9,837 nt of DNA from JACQFZ01 sp036396275. Lineage in GTDB: Bacteria > Pseudomonadota > Gammaproteobacteria > Acidiferrobacterales > Sulfurifustaceae. The stretch covers positions 1 through 9,837 of the forward strand of contig DASWLD010000054.1 in the NCBI GenBank assembly GCA_036396275.1, written 5' to 3'. The position numbers and the translations under genes are program-made. Positions 1 to 8,493 of the stretch are shown one piece after another. The notes under the pieces are model-generated. The model had not been told where the DNA came from. It saw nothing but the letters and a program-made list of their open reading frames with translations, and ran no database searches. Each line of letters starts with the position of its first letter. Position 1 is the stretch's first letter.

Positions 1-454
1 CGCTCGGCAGCAACGCCTGCAGCCGTCGCAAGAACTGCCGCTCGGCGCGTGGGGAGTTTTTCTGGCGCTCGGGATAAATCGCTTCGAGCACGGTGAGCGT
101 GCGGCCCCCAACCGGAATGCCGGCACGCAGCAGATGCAGGCTACCGTCGGGTTTAAGATCGGACCAGTCGATCACAATGATGGGGCGCGACCCACGCACG
201 AGCCAGCGCGCCATTGCCGCATAACAGGGTTCGGCTTCGTTGGCGAGGTGGGCGTTGCCGAGCAATCGATCGAGTCGTTTCAGGGGTGCACGCACCTGGG
301 AGGCCCCCGGCCACGCGCGCGCCAACTCCATCAGAATCAACCGACGACTCATCAGCAGGGCGGCCACCGCGCCGAGCAGTACGCGACGGCGGGCGGCATG
401 CATCGGGTGAAAGACGCTCGATAAGCACTTCTGTAATACTGAGACGGCGTGCAT
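1..454 (-). CDS. IS4-family transposase, N-terminal part (cut by the window edge)
   Basis: This is a DDE transposase that would catalyse cut-and-paste movement of the surrounding insertion sequence. The frame is open from an ATG at 454 to the left edge, giving 151 residues starting MHAVSVLQKC. The decisive motif is IIVIDWSDLK at residues 92-101. Its first Asp, residue 96, sits where the first catalytic Asp lies in Tn5/IS10-type transposases (Asp97). It is followed by HLLRAGIPVGGRTL and VLEAIYPE, the conserved block after that Asp in this family. The second Asp and the Glu would lie outside the window. An AAGGAG ribosome-binding site (467-462) sits 7 bases before the ATG, which fixes the start. 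I cannot tell whether the complete gene is intact. Confidence 0.88.
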   Translation of the reverse strand, partial: MHAVSVLQKCLSSVFHPMHAARRRVLLGAVAALLMSRRLILMELARAWPGASQVRAPLKRLDRLLGNAHLANEAEPCYAAMARWLVRGSRPIIVIDWSDLKPDGSLHLLRAGIPVGGRTLTVLEAIYPERQKNSPRAERQFLRRLQALLPS

Positions 455-578
455 GGTGAGACTCCTTCATGGTTGGCGAACCTGAAGGAACAAAAAGCTC
501 GCCATGCACGCACCGTTTTGATCGGCGATTATCGCGTAAACCGCTGAATTGTCATTGGGGAATGTGGGGAAACCTCAG
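1..578 (-). mobile_element. IS4-family (IS10-like) insertion sequence, 5' part only
   Basis: This is the left part of an insertion sequence whose transposase is read on the minus strand; the rest lies beyond position 1. The proposed outer end is at about 578. Read on the minus strand from there, the sequence starts CTGAGGTTTCCCC and has a second TTCCCCAA block a few bases on. This resembles the IS10 end (CTGAG, then CCCC, then TTTCCCCAAA). About 120 bases of leader separate this end from the transposase start. The other terminus and the target duplication are not visible, so the exact boundary is inferred. Just outside, at 577-590, an AGGG-TCAGAG-CCCT hairpin could belong to the target site or to a longer element end. 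Confidence 0.6.
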
Positions 579-624
579 GGTCAGAGCCCTTTAATTGGCA
601 AGACACGTCTAATTCAAATCTCCG
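455..624. other. IS leader, probable IS terminus and junction with host DNA
   Basis: This 170-base gap lies between the divergent transposase and lipoprotein genes. It holds the transposase ribosome-binding site (467-462) and the transposase leader. The probable IS end is at about 573-578, and the AGGG-N6-CCCT mini-hairpin is at 577-590. Only about 46 bases separate the IS end from the lipoprotein ATG. I see no convincing sigma-70 promoter on the plus strand there. Confidence 0.4.
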
Positions 625-1245
625 ATGAACCGAATCGCTAGCCTCGCTGCATCCCTGCTGCTCACCGCCTGCGCGACCACGAACGTCCCACGCGACTATG
701 CGTTAAACGAAGCCGCCGGTACGGGCCTCGCCGTGGCGTCGTTGTCGTTCGAAGGTTTAGCCGAAGGCGAGAACCCGGTCTGGTCTTATCAACGAATCGA
801 TGGAACAAAGAAAGGCGAGATCATCACCGGCTATCGACGCGAACCGCTCGATTGGCAAAGCCCTCGGGGCCGACTTGCCTACATCGCGCTGGCACCGGGG
901 AGGTATGAATTCACCGGGACCGGCTTGGCGCGCCAGAGGGCTCCGGCCGTTCCCTACTGGAGCGTCGGTAGGAACGGCATCGCCACCGCCAATAACCCGA
1001 ACTACACGGGCCCGAGCGTTCCCCAATACCGCTCGCACGACGCCGGTGCATTCGTCGTTTCTTTCGATATCGCCGCGGGCCAGGCCACCTACCTCGGCAA
1101 CCTGCATTTCCTTTGGGACGAAGCGACGCAGAAAGGTGAGGTCATCGTGCGCGACGAAGCGCATCGCGATCTCACACTCCTTCACGAGCGCTTACCGCGG
1201 ATTCGTCCCGAGCAGATACGCGGGGCGGTAACGGCTTCACCCTAA
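625..1245 (+). CDS. Hypothetical lipoprotein
   Basis: I do not recognise a named family for this 206-residue protein. It begins with a short lipoprotein signal: MNR, a hydrophobic stretch (IASLAASLLL), then the lipobox LTAC with the lipidated Cys at residue 16. Residue +2 is Ala rather than Asp, so outer-membrane sorting is likely. The mature part looks beta-rich, with segments such as IALAPGRYEF (about 88-97) and a later ATYLGNLHF segment. These recall small envelope lipoproteins with transthyretin-like or DUF2846-like folds, but that is only an impression. The start is constrained: an in-frame TAA lies at 610-612 and the ATG at 625 is the first usable start after it. No Shine-Dalgarno sequence precedes it. 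The nearby IS end at about 578 may have removed the native leader and promoter. A role in the cell cannot be assigned. Confidence 0.8.
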   Translation: MNRIASLAASLLLTACATTNVPRDYALNEAAGTGLAVASLSFEGLAEGENPVWSYQRIDGTKKGEIITGYRREPLDWQSPRGRLAYIALAPGRYEFTGTGLARQRAPAVPYWSVGRNGIATANNPNYTGPSVPQYRSHDAGAFVVSFDIAAGQATYLGNLHFLWDEATQKGEVIVRDEAHRDLTLLHERLPRIRPEQIRGAVTASP

Positions 1246-1374
1246 GGCAAGCGCGCGCGACCGCTTAGCCTCCATCCTGTCTCTCGCGGATCTTAGTGCA
1301 TCCCTGCACGTCACCGGAGGGAGAGGGAGGCGAGCCGTCGCGCGCTTGACGCGCGCACCTTGTAAGATGCGCGC
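1246..1374 (+). other. Intergenic region before aroE
   Basis: This gap of 129 bases contains two small hairpins. GTGCA-TCCC-TGCAC lies at 1296-1309 and GCGCGC-TTGAC-GCGCGC at 1340-1356. Neither is followed by a T-run, so no intrinsic terminator is called for the lipoprotein gene. A TAAGAT hexamer at 1363-1368 sits 6 bases before the aroE ATG. It could be a -10 element for a leaderless transcript, but no -35 box lies at the right distance. Confidence 0.3.
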
Positions 1375-2217
1375 ATGGCCGATCCCTTCGATTTCGAGCG
1401 ACCGCAACGCTATGCGGTGATGGGCAATCCGGTGGCGCACAGCAAGTCGCCGGAAATCCATCAGCAGTTTGCGCGCCAGTTCGGCCATCGCATCGAGTAT
1501 CTTGCGATTCAGGTCGACCCGGGCGGTTTCCCGCAAGCCGTGGAGCAATTTCGCGCCGCCGGCGGAAGCGGACTCAATGTAACCGTGCCGTTTAAGCTGG
1601 ACGCGTTCAGGCTCGCGGACCGTCGAAGCGACCGCGCGGAAGCGGCCGGCGCGGTTAACACGCTCAAGTTCGAAACCGACGGCGGAATTTTCGGCGATAA
1701 CACCGACGGTATCGGCCTCGTCCACGACGTCGAATTGAATCTCGGCGTTGCGCTCAAGGACAAGCAGGTGCTGATCCTCGGTGCCGGCGGTGCGGTGCGT
1801 GGCGTGCTCGGGCCGATGCTTAAACATAACCCGGCAAAAGTCGTCATCGCCAACCGCACGGCCGCGAAAGCGCGAGATGTCGCCGACGGGTTCAGCGGTC
1901 AGGGAACGATCGAGGTGTGCACGTTCGACAATCTGCGCGGGAAGCACTTCGACGTCGTAATCAACGGCACGAGCAGCAGCCTTCAGAATGAATTGCCGCC
2001 GCTGCCTGAAACGCTCTATGCCCGCGACGCGCTCGCCTACGACATGATGTACGGCGACCGACCGACGCCGTTCATGGAATGGTCGGCGCTGCACAACGCG
2101 GCGCGCGTTTCCGACGGGCTTGGAATGTTGGTCGAGCAAGCGGCCGAATCGTACTTCGTCTGGCGCGGCGTGCGCCCCGATACGAAGGCGGTTATCGCCG
2201 ACTTGCGCAGGACCTAG
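1375..2217 (+). CDS. aroE: Shikimate dehydrogenase (NADP+), AroE
   Basis: This cytoplasmic enzyme reduces 3-dehydroshikimate to shikimate with NADPH, the fourth step of the shikimate pathway to aromatic amino acids. At 280 residues it has the usual length. The N-terminal substrate domain shows GNPVAHSKSP (17-26), NVTVPFK (68-74) with the catalytic Lys74, AGAVNTL (91-97), and GDNTDG (107-112) with the catalytic Asp111. The NADP-binding domain has the glycine loop GAGGAVRG (136-143) and NRTAAKA (160-166), where Asn-Arg-Thr is the NADP phosphate clamp of the AroE subfamily. GLGMLVEQAA (248-257) carries the substrate-contacting Gln255. All key residues are present and the domains are complete. 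There is no clear Shine-Dalgarno sequence before the ATG. The gene is convergent with frc and stands alone, so it is not part of an aro operon in this window. Confidence 0.97.
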   Translation: MADPFDFERPQRYAVMGNPVAHSKSPEIHQQFARQFGHRIEYLAIQVDPGGFPQAVEQFRAAGGSGLNVTVPFKLDAFRLADRRSDRAEAAGAVNTLKFETDGGIFGDNTDGIGLVHDVELNLGVALKDKQVLILGAGGAVRGVLGPMLKHNPAKVVIANRTAAKARDVADGFSGQGTIEVCTFDNLRGKHFDVVINGTSSSLQNELPPLPETLYARDALAYDMMYGDRPTPFMEWSALHNAARVSDGLGMLVEQAAESYFVWRGVRPDTKAVIADLRRT

Positions 2218-2374
2218 GAACCGCGTTCGGACCCGGTCGACTCCCAAAAAAGGAAACCCTATCGAGCGGCGCACGAACGTTTCTGGCGTACGCGAGGTCG
2301 TTGCTATCCTGGCGGGCGGCGATACTCGCGAACCCGAGCCGCGAGCGCGGCCGGATGGCTTCGATAACAGCGCG
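2218..2374. other. Convergent intergenic region between aroE and frc
   Basis: This stretch of 157 bases separates the two converging genes. The best hairpin is CTCGCG (2325-2330), a 9-base loop, then CGCGAG (2340-2345). No T-run follows on either strand, so this is at most a weak bidirectional stop. The plus-strand open frames that cross it are continuations of aroE shadow frames. I see nothing else in it. Confidence 0.3.
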
Positions 2375-3607
2375 CTAGATCGCGCCTTCCTTGCGTAGCT
2401 TCTCGATTTGCTCTTTGTCGTATCCCATCAGCTCCTTCAGAATTTCTTCGGTGTGCTCGCCGAGCAGGGGCGACGTCGTGACCTCGGCCGGCGAATCCGA
2501 CAATACGATCGGGCAGCCCACGGTCTTGAACACGCCGCGTTTCGGGTGCGGCACGTCGACGACGATGCCGCGTTCTTGCAACGACTTGTCTTCGATCAAA
2601 TCCTTCATGCTCAGAATCGGCCCGCACGGCACGTCGATCTTGTTCAGCATGCTCATAACTTCGAATTTGGTGTGCTTCTTGGTCCAGGCTTCGATGTTGC
2701 TCCACATTTCGTCCTGATGCTTGCGGCGCGGTCCGATCTTCGCGAACTTCGGATCGGTCAGCATGTCTTCGCGCTCGATGAGTTTCATCAGTGGTTCGAA
2801 CATCGTTTCCTGGCAGATCATGTAGATGTAGTCGTTCGGTCCACCCGGCTTGCATTGCAGCCCGTTGCCGAGCTGCCCGCCGCCGGACGCGTTGCCCGAG
2901 CGCGGCACTTCGTCGCCGAACTTTTCGTTTGGGTATTCGTGCAGCGGCCCGTGTTTCAGGCGCTGCTGGTCACGCAGCTTTACGCGGCATAGGTTCAACA
3001 CGGCGTCTTGCATCGCTACTTCGACCCGCTGGCCGCGGCCCGTGACCGTACGTTGATAGAGCGCCGCGAGAATGCCGGCGAGCGCATGTACGCCGGTGCC
3101 GGAGTCGCCGATTTGCGCGCCGGTGCTGGTCGGCGGGCCGTGTTCCCAGCCGGTGGTGCTCATGGCGCCGCCCATCGCCTGCGCGGCGGTTTCGTAGGCT
3201 TTGCAGTCGGCATACGGGCCCGGACCGAAGCCCTTGATCGAGGCGTAGATCACGCGTGGGTTGAGGCTCTGGATTCTCTCCCAGGTAAGGCCCTGACGAT
3301 CGAGTGCACCGGGCGCGAAGTTCTCGACGAGAATATCGGAGGTTTTCAGCAGCTCCTCGAAGATCTTCTTTCCGCTTTGCGACTTCATATTGATGGTAAT
3401 GCTGCGTTTGTTGCAGTTCAGCATCGTGAAATACAAGCTGTCGACCTCCGGTAGGTCGCGCAGTTGTCCGCGGGTCGCGTCGCCCTTGCCCGGCATCTCG
3501 ACTTTGATCACGTCGGCGCCGAACCATCCCAATAACTGCGTGCACGAAGGACCGGATTGGACATGCGTCATGTCCAGCACCCGCACGCCGGTCAATGCTT
3601 TAGCCAT
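2375..3607 (-). CDS. frc: Class III CoA-transferase, formyl-CoA:oxalate CoA-transferase type
   Basis: Frc moves CoA from formyl-CoA to oxalate, giving oxalyl-CoA and free formate. It is the activation step of oxalate breakdown that works in a cycle with oxalyl-CoA decarboxylase. The 410-residue chain matches the family length (E. coli Frc 416) and follows it almost throughout: RVLDMTHVQSGPSC near the N terminus, LYFTMLNCNKRSI, DILVENFAPGALDR, AMQDAVLNLCRVKLRDQQRL, and LLGEHTEEIL near the end. The catalytic Asp is Asp168 in IGDSGTG, and Gln17 and the Tyr138-Glu139 pair are also kept. The flexible glycine loop reads ASGGGQ instead of AGGGGQ. ATG 3607 is preferred over an upstream in-frame GTG at 3613, because GGGGAG (3618-3613) lies 5 bases before it and the N terminus then aligns with E. 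coli Frc. The oxalate specificity is inferred from similarity; a related acyl-CoA:oxalate transferase remains possible. Confidence 0.9.
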   Translation of the reverse strand: MAKALTGVRVLDMTHVQSGPSCTQLLGWFGADVIKVEMPGKGDATRGQLRDLPEVDSLYFTMLNCNKRSITINMKSQSGKKIFEELLKTSDILVENFAPGALDRQGLTWERIQSLNPRVIYASIKGFGPGPYADCKAYETAAQAMGGAMSTTGWEHGPPTSTGAQIGDSGTGVHALAGILAALYQRTVTGRGQRVEVAMQDAVLNLCRVKLRDQQRLKHGPLHEYPNEKFGDEVPRSGNASGGGQLGNGLQCKPGGPNDYIYMICQETMFEPLMKLIEREDMLTDPKFAKIGPRRKHQDEMWSNIEAWTKKHTKFEVMSMLNKIDVPCGPILSMKDLIEDKSLQERGIVVDVPHPKRGVFKTVGCPIVLSDSPAEVTTSPLLGEHTEEILKELMGYDKEQIEKLRKEGAI

Positions 3608-3738
3608 GAGCACTCCCCGTTGTCGAAAATAGGCGAATTTCGAAATAGCCGGCTCGGCGTCAGGAAGACACCGAAGAAATCATATTGTCGAGAATACCCC
3701 GGGGTCGGCCGATGGCATTGGCCCATTGCGCCGTGAGG
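3608..3738 (-). other. Gap between the formate dehydrogenase alpha gene and frc
   Basis: This 131-base gap is much longer than the junctions inside the formate dehydrogenase operon, so frc may have its own promoter. A TATGAT hexamer on the minus strand (3684-3679) resembles a -10 box, but no -35 box is found 16-18 bases upstream. An inverted repeat TCGAAA (3623-3628) / TTTCGA (3638-3643) with a 9-base loop lies in the frc leader. A perfect 10-base palindrome ACCCCGGGGT is at 3696-3705. No intrinsic terminator for the upstream gene is seen, so read-through into frc is plausible. No small delta subunit gene (fdsD) fits here. Confidence 0.35.
3613..3618 (-). promoter_or_regulatory. Ribosome-binding site of frc
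   Basis: GGGGAG on the minus strand is 5 bases before ATG 3607. It overlaps the alternative GTG start at 3613, which argues for the ATG. Confidence 0.7.
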
Positions 3739-5922
<2,184 letters not shown>

Positions 5923-5929
5923 GACGGAT

Positions 5930-5936
5930 CTCCCTT
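5930..5936 (-). promoter_or_regulatory. Ribosome-binding site of the catalytic subunit gene
   Basis: AAGGGAG on the minus strand is 7 bases before ATG 5922 and lies within the 20-base gap after the preceding stop codon. It shows that the catalytic subunit is translated as a separate protein and decides its start. Confidence 0.8.
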
Positions 5937-5942
5937 GGCCGG

Positions 5943-6626
5943 TTAGCGATTCGCGCCGCGGCGACCGGCACCCACCGGCGCAACGGGCTTGTTGGTCAAC
6001 GCGCCGGTCGGACAGACCGCCATGCACTCGCCGCACGACACGCAGGTGCTGTCGCCCATGGGTGCGTTGAGATCGAACGCGATCCTTGCCGTGTAGCCCT
6101 TGCCGGTACGCGTGATGACATCGTTGTGTTGCAGCTCGTTGCAACCGCGCAGGCACTTGTCGCACAAGATGCAGGCCTGGTGATCGACGTCGATTACGGG
6201 GGACGACGAATCGCTGCCGCGGCCGCCGGTGGCCGCGCCGTCGGCAAAAGGGATCCGCTCGATACCAAAACGCCGCGCGAGCGCGAGCAGCTGGTCGTCA
6301 CCGGTTTTCAGCTCGCGTTGACTCTTTTCGGGGTAGTCGGACAACAGTAGTTGCGTCAGCATCTTGCGGTGCTTCTGGACTTTCGGCGAGCTTGCGTCCA
6401 CCTTCATACCGTCTTCGCAAAGCCGAACGCACGAGGCCGCCATGACGCGCTGTCCAATGTCGACGACGCACATGCGGCACACGCCGACCGGCCGCAATCG
6501 CGGGCTGTGGCATAGCACCGGAATGTCGATGCCGGCTTGGCGCGCGGCGTCCCAAATGCTTGTGCCTTCCGGCACCGAGACCTCGATGCCGTCGATCGTG
6601 ACCTTGATCCGTTTCGCCGCGCTCAC
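5943..6626 (-). CDS. Ferredoxin-like (NuoG N-terminal / HoxU-type) subunit of formate dehydrogenase
   Basis: This 227-residue electron-carrier subunit should link the catalytic subunit to the NuoEF-type subunit. Residues 1-75 form a plant-type [2Fe-2S] domain with Cys39, Cys50, Cys53 and Cys66 (LCHSPRLRPVGVCRMC ... SC). The C-terminal part is a two-[4Fe-4S] ferredoxin domain, with Cys152/155/158/162 (ACILCDKCLRGC) and Cys195/198/201/205 (TCVSCGECMAVC). In most formate dehydrogenases these domains are fused to the N terminus of the alpha subunit. As a separate protein of this length it resembles HoxU of NAD-reducing hydrogenases. The segment between the domains has no Cys, so the His/Cys-ligated cluster of NuoG and HoxU is missing. 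The start is GTG 6626, overlapping the upstream TGA in GTGA, with GAAGG (6638-6634) 7 bases before it. This indicates translational coupling to the upstream gene. Confidence 0.92.
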   Translation of the reverse strand: MSAAKRIKVTIDGIEVSVPEGTSIWDAARQAGIDIPVLCHSPRLRPVGVCRMCVVDIGQRVMAASCVRLCEDGMKVDASSPKVQKHRKMLTQLLLSDYPEKSQRELKTGDDQLLALARRFGIERIPFADGAATGGRGSDSSSPVIDVDHQACILCDKCLRGCNELQHNDVITRTGKGYTARIAFDLNAPMGDSTCVSCGECMAVCPTGALTNKPVAPVGAGRRGANR

Positions 6627-8257
6627 CGCGACACCTTCACGCCGGTTTCCAGCTTCGGGCGGATATCCTCGGGAAAGTTACTGATCGCGCTCATAAGCGG
6701 CGCCAGCGCGACTTGGCCGAGTCCGCAAATCGATGTTTGCACCAAGGTCGCGTTCAATTCGCGCAACAGCTCGATGAGGTCCGGCACCGGTCGTCCCGCC
6801 GTGGCCGATTCAATCAGTTCGACCGCCTTGTGGCTACCGACGCGGCACGGCACGCACTTGCCGCAGGATTCGTTGCGGAAGAATTTCACTTCGCTCATGG
6901 CGAGCTGCAGCAAATCGCGGCCCTCGGCGATAAACACCATCGCCCCGGTGCCAAGGCTGCTGCCGGCGTCTTGCAGCGCTTTGAAATCGAGCGCGACGTC
7001 GCGCTTGGACGCGGGCAGAATGTTCGTCGACGCGCCGCCGGGCGAGAACGCATATAAATTCTTGCCGCCGGCCATGCCGCCACACATCGCCAGCAGTTCC
7101 GCCACCGACGTGCCCCAAGGGACGCAATAAACGCCCGGCGTCGGCACGTCCCCGGAGACGCACATGAACTTCAACCCTTTGTAGCCTCGCCGCCCCTGCG
7201 CCGCCCACCATTTTGCGCCACGCGCCAAGATGATCGGAATCGCGCAAAAGGTTTCGACGTTGTTCATCAACGTCGGCTTGCCCCACAGCCCGTGGTCAGT
7301 CGGAAACGGCGGCTTATTGCGCGGTTCACCGCGCTTGTCCTCCAACGCTTCGAGAAGCGCGGTCTCCTCGCCCAGAATGTAGCCGCCGGGCGATACGAAG
7401 ATTTCGAGATCGAAGTCGGTCGCCGAACCGAAGATTCGCTTCCCGAGTGCGCCGCGCGCCCGTGCGTTTTCGATTTCGCGTTGCAGCGCCTTTCGTTCCT
7501 TGGCGTATTCGTGACGCAGGTAAATGATTCCTTGCGTCGCACCGATCGTCCAACCGGCCAGCGCCATGGCTTCGATCAGCAGGTGCGGAAGCTCTTCCAG
7601 CAGCACGCGATCCTTAAACGTTCCGGGCTCGCTCTCGTCGGCGTTGCAGACAACGTACTTCGGCGCGCCGCGCGCCTTGCGCGTCAGCTCCCACTTCATG
7701 CCGGTCGGAAACGCGGCGCCGCCAAGCCCGCGCAAATCGGCGTCCTTCAATGATTGAATGAACGCGTCGCGGCTGCGATCGTCGCCGGCGACATGATCGC
7801 GCAACACACCGTAGCGCTGCGCGTCGTTTTCGTACGGATCGGTCGGCCAGCGCCGCGGATTCGCGGTCGGTTCGTTCGACGGGAGCGATTTCATTGCGGC
7901 AGCCAGCGCGGCGATGTCCGTCGGCGATCCGCTGACGGGTACGTCGTTGATTGCCGCGGCCGGTGCCGCGTCGCAGCGGCCAAGGCAGGAAACCTCTTCG
8001 ACGTCGACGGCTCCCGCGAGCGCGGTTCTTATTTGTCGGCAAAAATCCGGTCCGCCGCGCATCAAGCAGGTCATGTCGCGGCAGACCTGGACTTGCCGGC
8101 GACGGCCGGGCTCGGAACGAAACACGGGATAGAAACCGCGCAAACCTTCCAGGCGGTGAAGCGGGACCCGTTCCGATTCCGACAGGTCCCGCAACATCGC
8201 ATCCGTGACGGCCCCGTGCTGCTCTTGCAGATGCATCATTTTCATCAGCAATTTCAT
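6623..8257 (-). CDS. fdhB: NuoE-NuoF fusion, NAD+-reducing beta subunit of formate dehydrogenase
   Basis: This 544-residue diaphorase subunit passes electrons from formate oxidation to NAD+. The N-terminal third (about 1-120) is NuoE-like, with Cys59, Cys64, Cys91 and Cys95 (CRDMTC ... SCLGRC) binding a [2Fe-2S] cluster. The rest is NuoF-like. It has the nucleotide/FMN loop RGLGGAAFPTGMKWE (176-190), YVVCNADESEPGTFKDR (201-217), and GEETALLEALE (296-306). The C-terminal [4Fe-4S] site has Cys465, Cys468 and Cys471 (SCGKCVPC) and Cys511 (SICGLGQ). The fused E-F form is known from the beta subunit of Methylobacterium FDH1 (about 570 residues) and is related to HoxF; Rhodobacter-type FdsG and FdsB are separate. 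The start at ATG 8257 has only a weak ribosome-binding site, and ATG codons a few residues in are alternatives. The partner genes on both sides argue for formate dehydrogenase, not respiratory complex I or hydrogenase. Confidence 0.94.
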   Translation of the reverse strand: MKLLMKMMHLQEQHGAVTDAMLRDLSESERVPLHRLEGLRGFYPVFRSEPGRRRQVQVCRDMTCLMRGGPDFCRQIRTALAGAVDVEEVSCLGRCDAAPAAAINDVPVSGSPTDIAALAAAMKSLPSNEPTANPRRWPTDPYENDAQRYGVLRDHVAGDDRSRDAFIQSLKDADLRGLGGAAFPTGMKWELTRKARGAPKYVVCNADESEPGTFKDRVLLEELPHLLIEAMALAGWTIGATQGIIYLRHEYAKERKALQREIENARARGALGKRIFGSATDFDLEIFVSPGGYILGEETALLEALEDKRGEPRNKPPFPTDHGLWGKPTLMNNVETFCAIPIILARGAKWWAAQGRRGYKGLKFMCVSGDVPTPGVYCVPWGTSVAELLAMCGGMAGGKNLYAFSPGGASTNILPASKRDVALDFKALQDAGSSLGTGAMVFIAEGRDLLQLAMSEVKFFRNESCGKCVPCRVGSHKAVELIESATAGRPVPDLIELLRELNATLVQTSICGLGQVALAPLMSAISNFPEDIRPKLETGVKVSR

Positions 8258-8331
8258 GCGCAGAGGTCCGAAGCGAGATGCCGAGGTCTATTTGGAAAAG
8301 TATTTCGCAACGCCGGTTCGGAGAGCGGGAG

Positions 8332-8341
8332 CCCACGTGGG
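8332..8341. repeat. Perfect 10-base palindrome CCCACGTGGG
   Basis: This palindrome lies about 75 bases upstream of the NuoEF-type start, between the larger palindrome and the gene. Its length alone is not strong evidence in GC-rich DNA. Its place in a non-coding leader makes it a candidate binding site. Confidence 0.3.
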
Positions 8342-8376
8342 GCGCCGATCGCGAACAATACATGACGCATACAATA

Positions 8377-8399
8377 ACACGCGATGTTCCGCATCGTGT
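8377..8399. repeat. Imperfect palindrome upstream of the formate dehydrogenase operon
   Basis: The arms are ACAC-GC-GATG and CATC-GTGT. They pair over 8 bases with a 2-base bulge and a 5-base centre. The site lies about 120 bases before the start of the NuoEF-type gene, a plausible position for a regulator. Which regulator, if any, is unknown. Confidence 0.4.
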
Positions 8400-8493
8400 A
8401 TAGCCGCCATCATATAGCGTCGAGCAATGGAGCAGTGCGCATTCAGACGATTCGACTCGACCTTTGCTGTTAGCGGCAGCGACGCGCCGCCTC

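Larger units (their letters stand above)
8258..8493 (-). promoter_or_regulatory. Probable promoter/operator region of the formate dehydrogenase operon
   Basis: This 236-base gap after gor is the largest in the minus-strand block and becomes AT-richer at about 8353-8418, as expected of a control region. It contains an imperfect palindrome at 8377-8399 (ACAC, GC bulge, GATG, TTCCG loop, CATCGTGT) and a perfect one, CCCACGTGGG, at 8332-8341. Two TATTGT hexamers on the minus strand (8376-8371 and 8360-8355) are spaced 16 bases apart and resemble -10 boxes. No good -35 box is found upstream of either, so I call a region and not a promoter. A GC-rich 5-bp hairpin at 8473-8490 follows gor but lacks a T-run. 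Confidence 0.45.

Noticed and set aside
1346..1368. TTGACG ... TAAGAT as a sigma-70 promoter for aroE
   Set aside because: The spacing is 11 bases instead of 16-18, and the TTGACG lies in the loop and arm of a GC-rich hairpin.
1237..2274. 345-codon open frame on the minus strand opposite aroE
   Set aside because: It overlaps aroE almost entirely, has Arg/Val/His-rich low-information composition and no recognisable motif. aroE has every catalytic motif, so this is a GC-rich antisense shadow.
2079..2398. Plus-strand open frames running from aroE through the convergent gap into frc
   Set aside because: They are shadow frames of aroE that happen to stay open; they have no independent start signal and no conserved content.
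5923..6165. 81-residue N-terminal extension of the catalytic subunit
   Set aside because: The frame is open, but this sequence is the out-of-frame reading of the two [4Fe-4S] motifs of the ferredoxin-like gene. The ribosome-binding site before ATG 5922 gives the real start.
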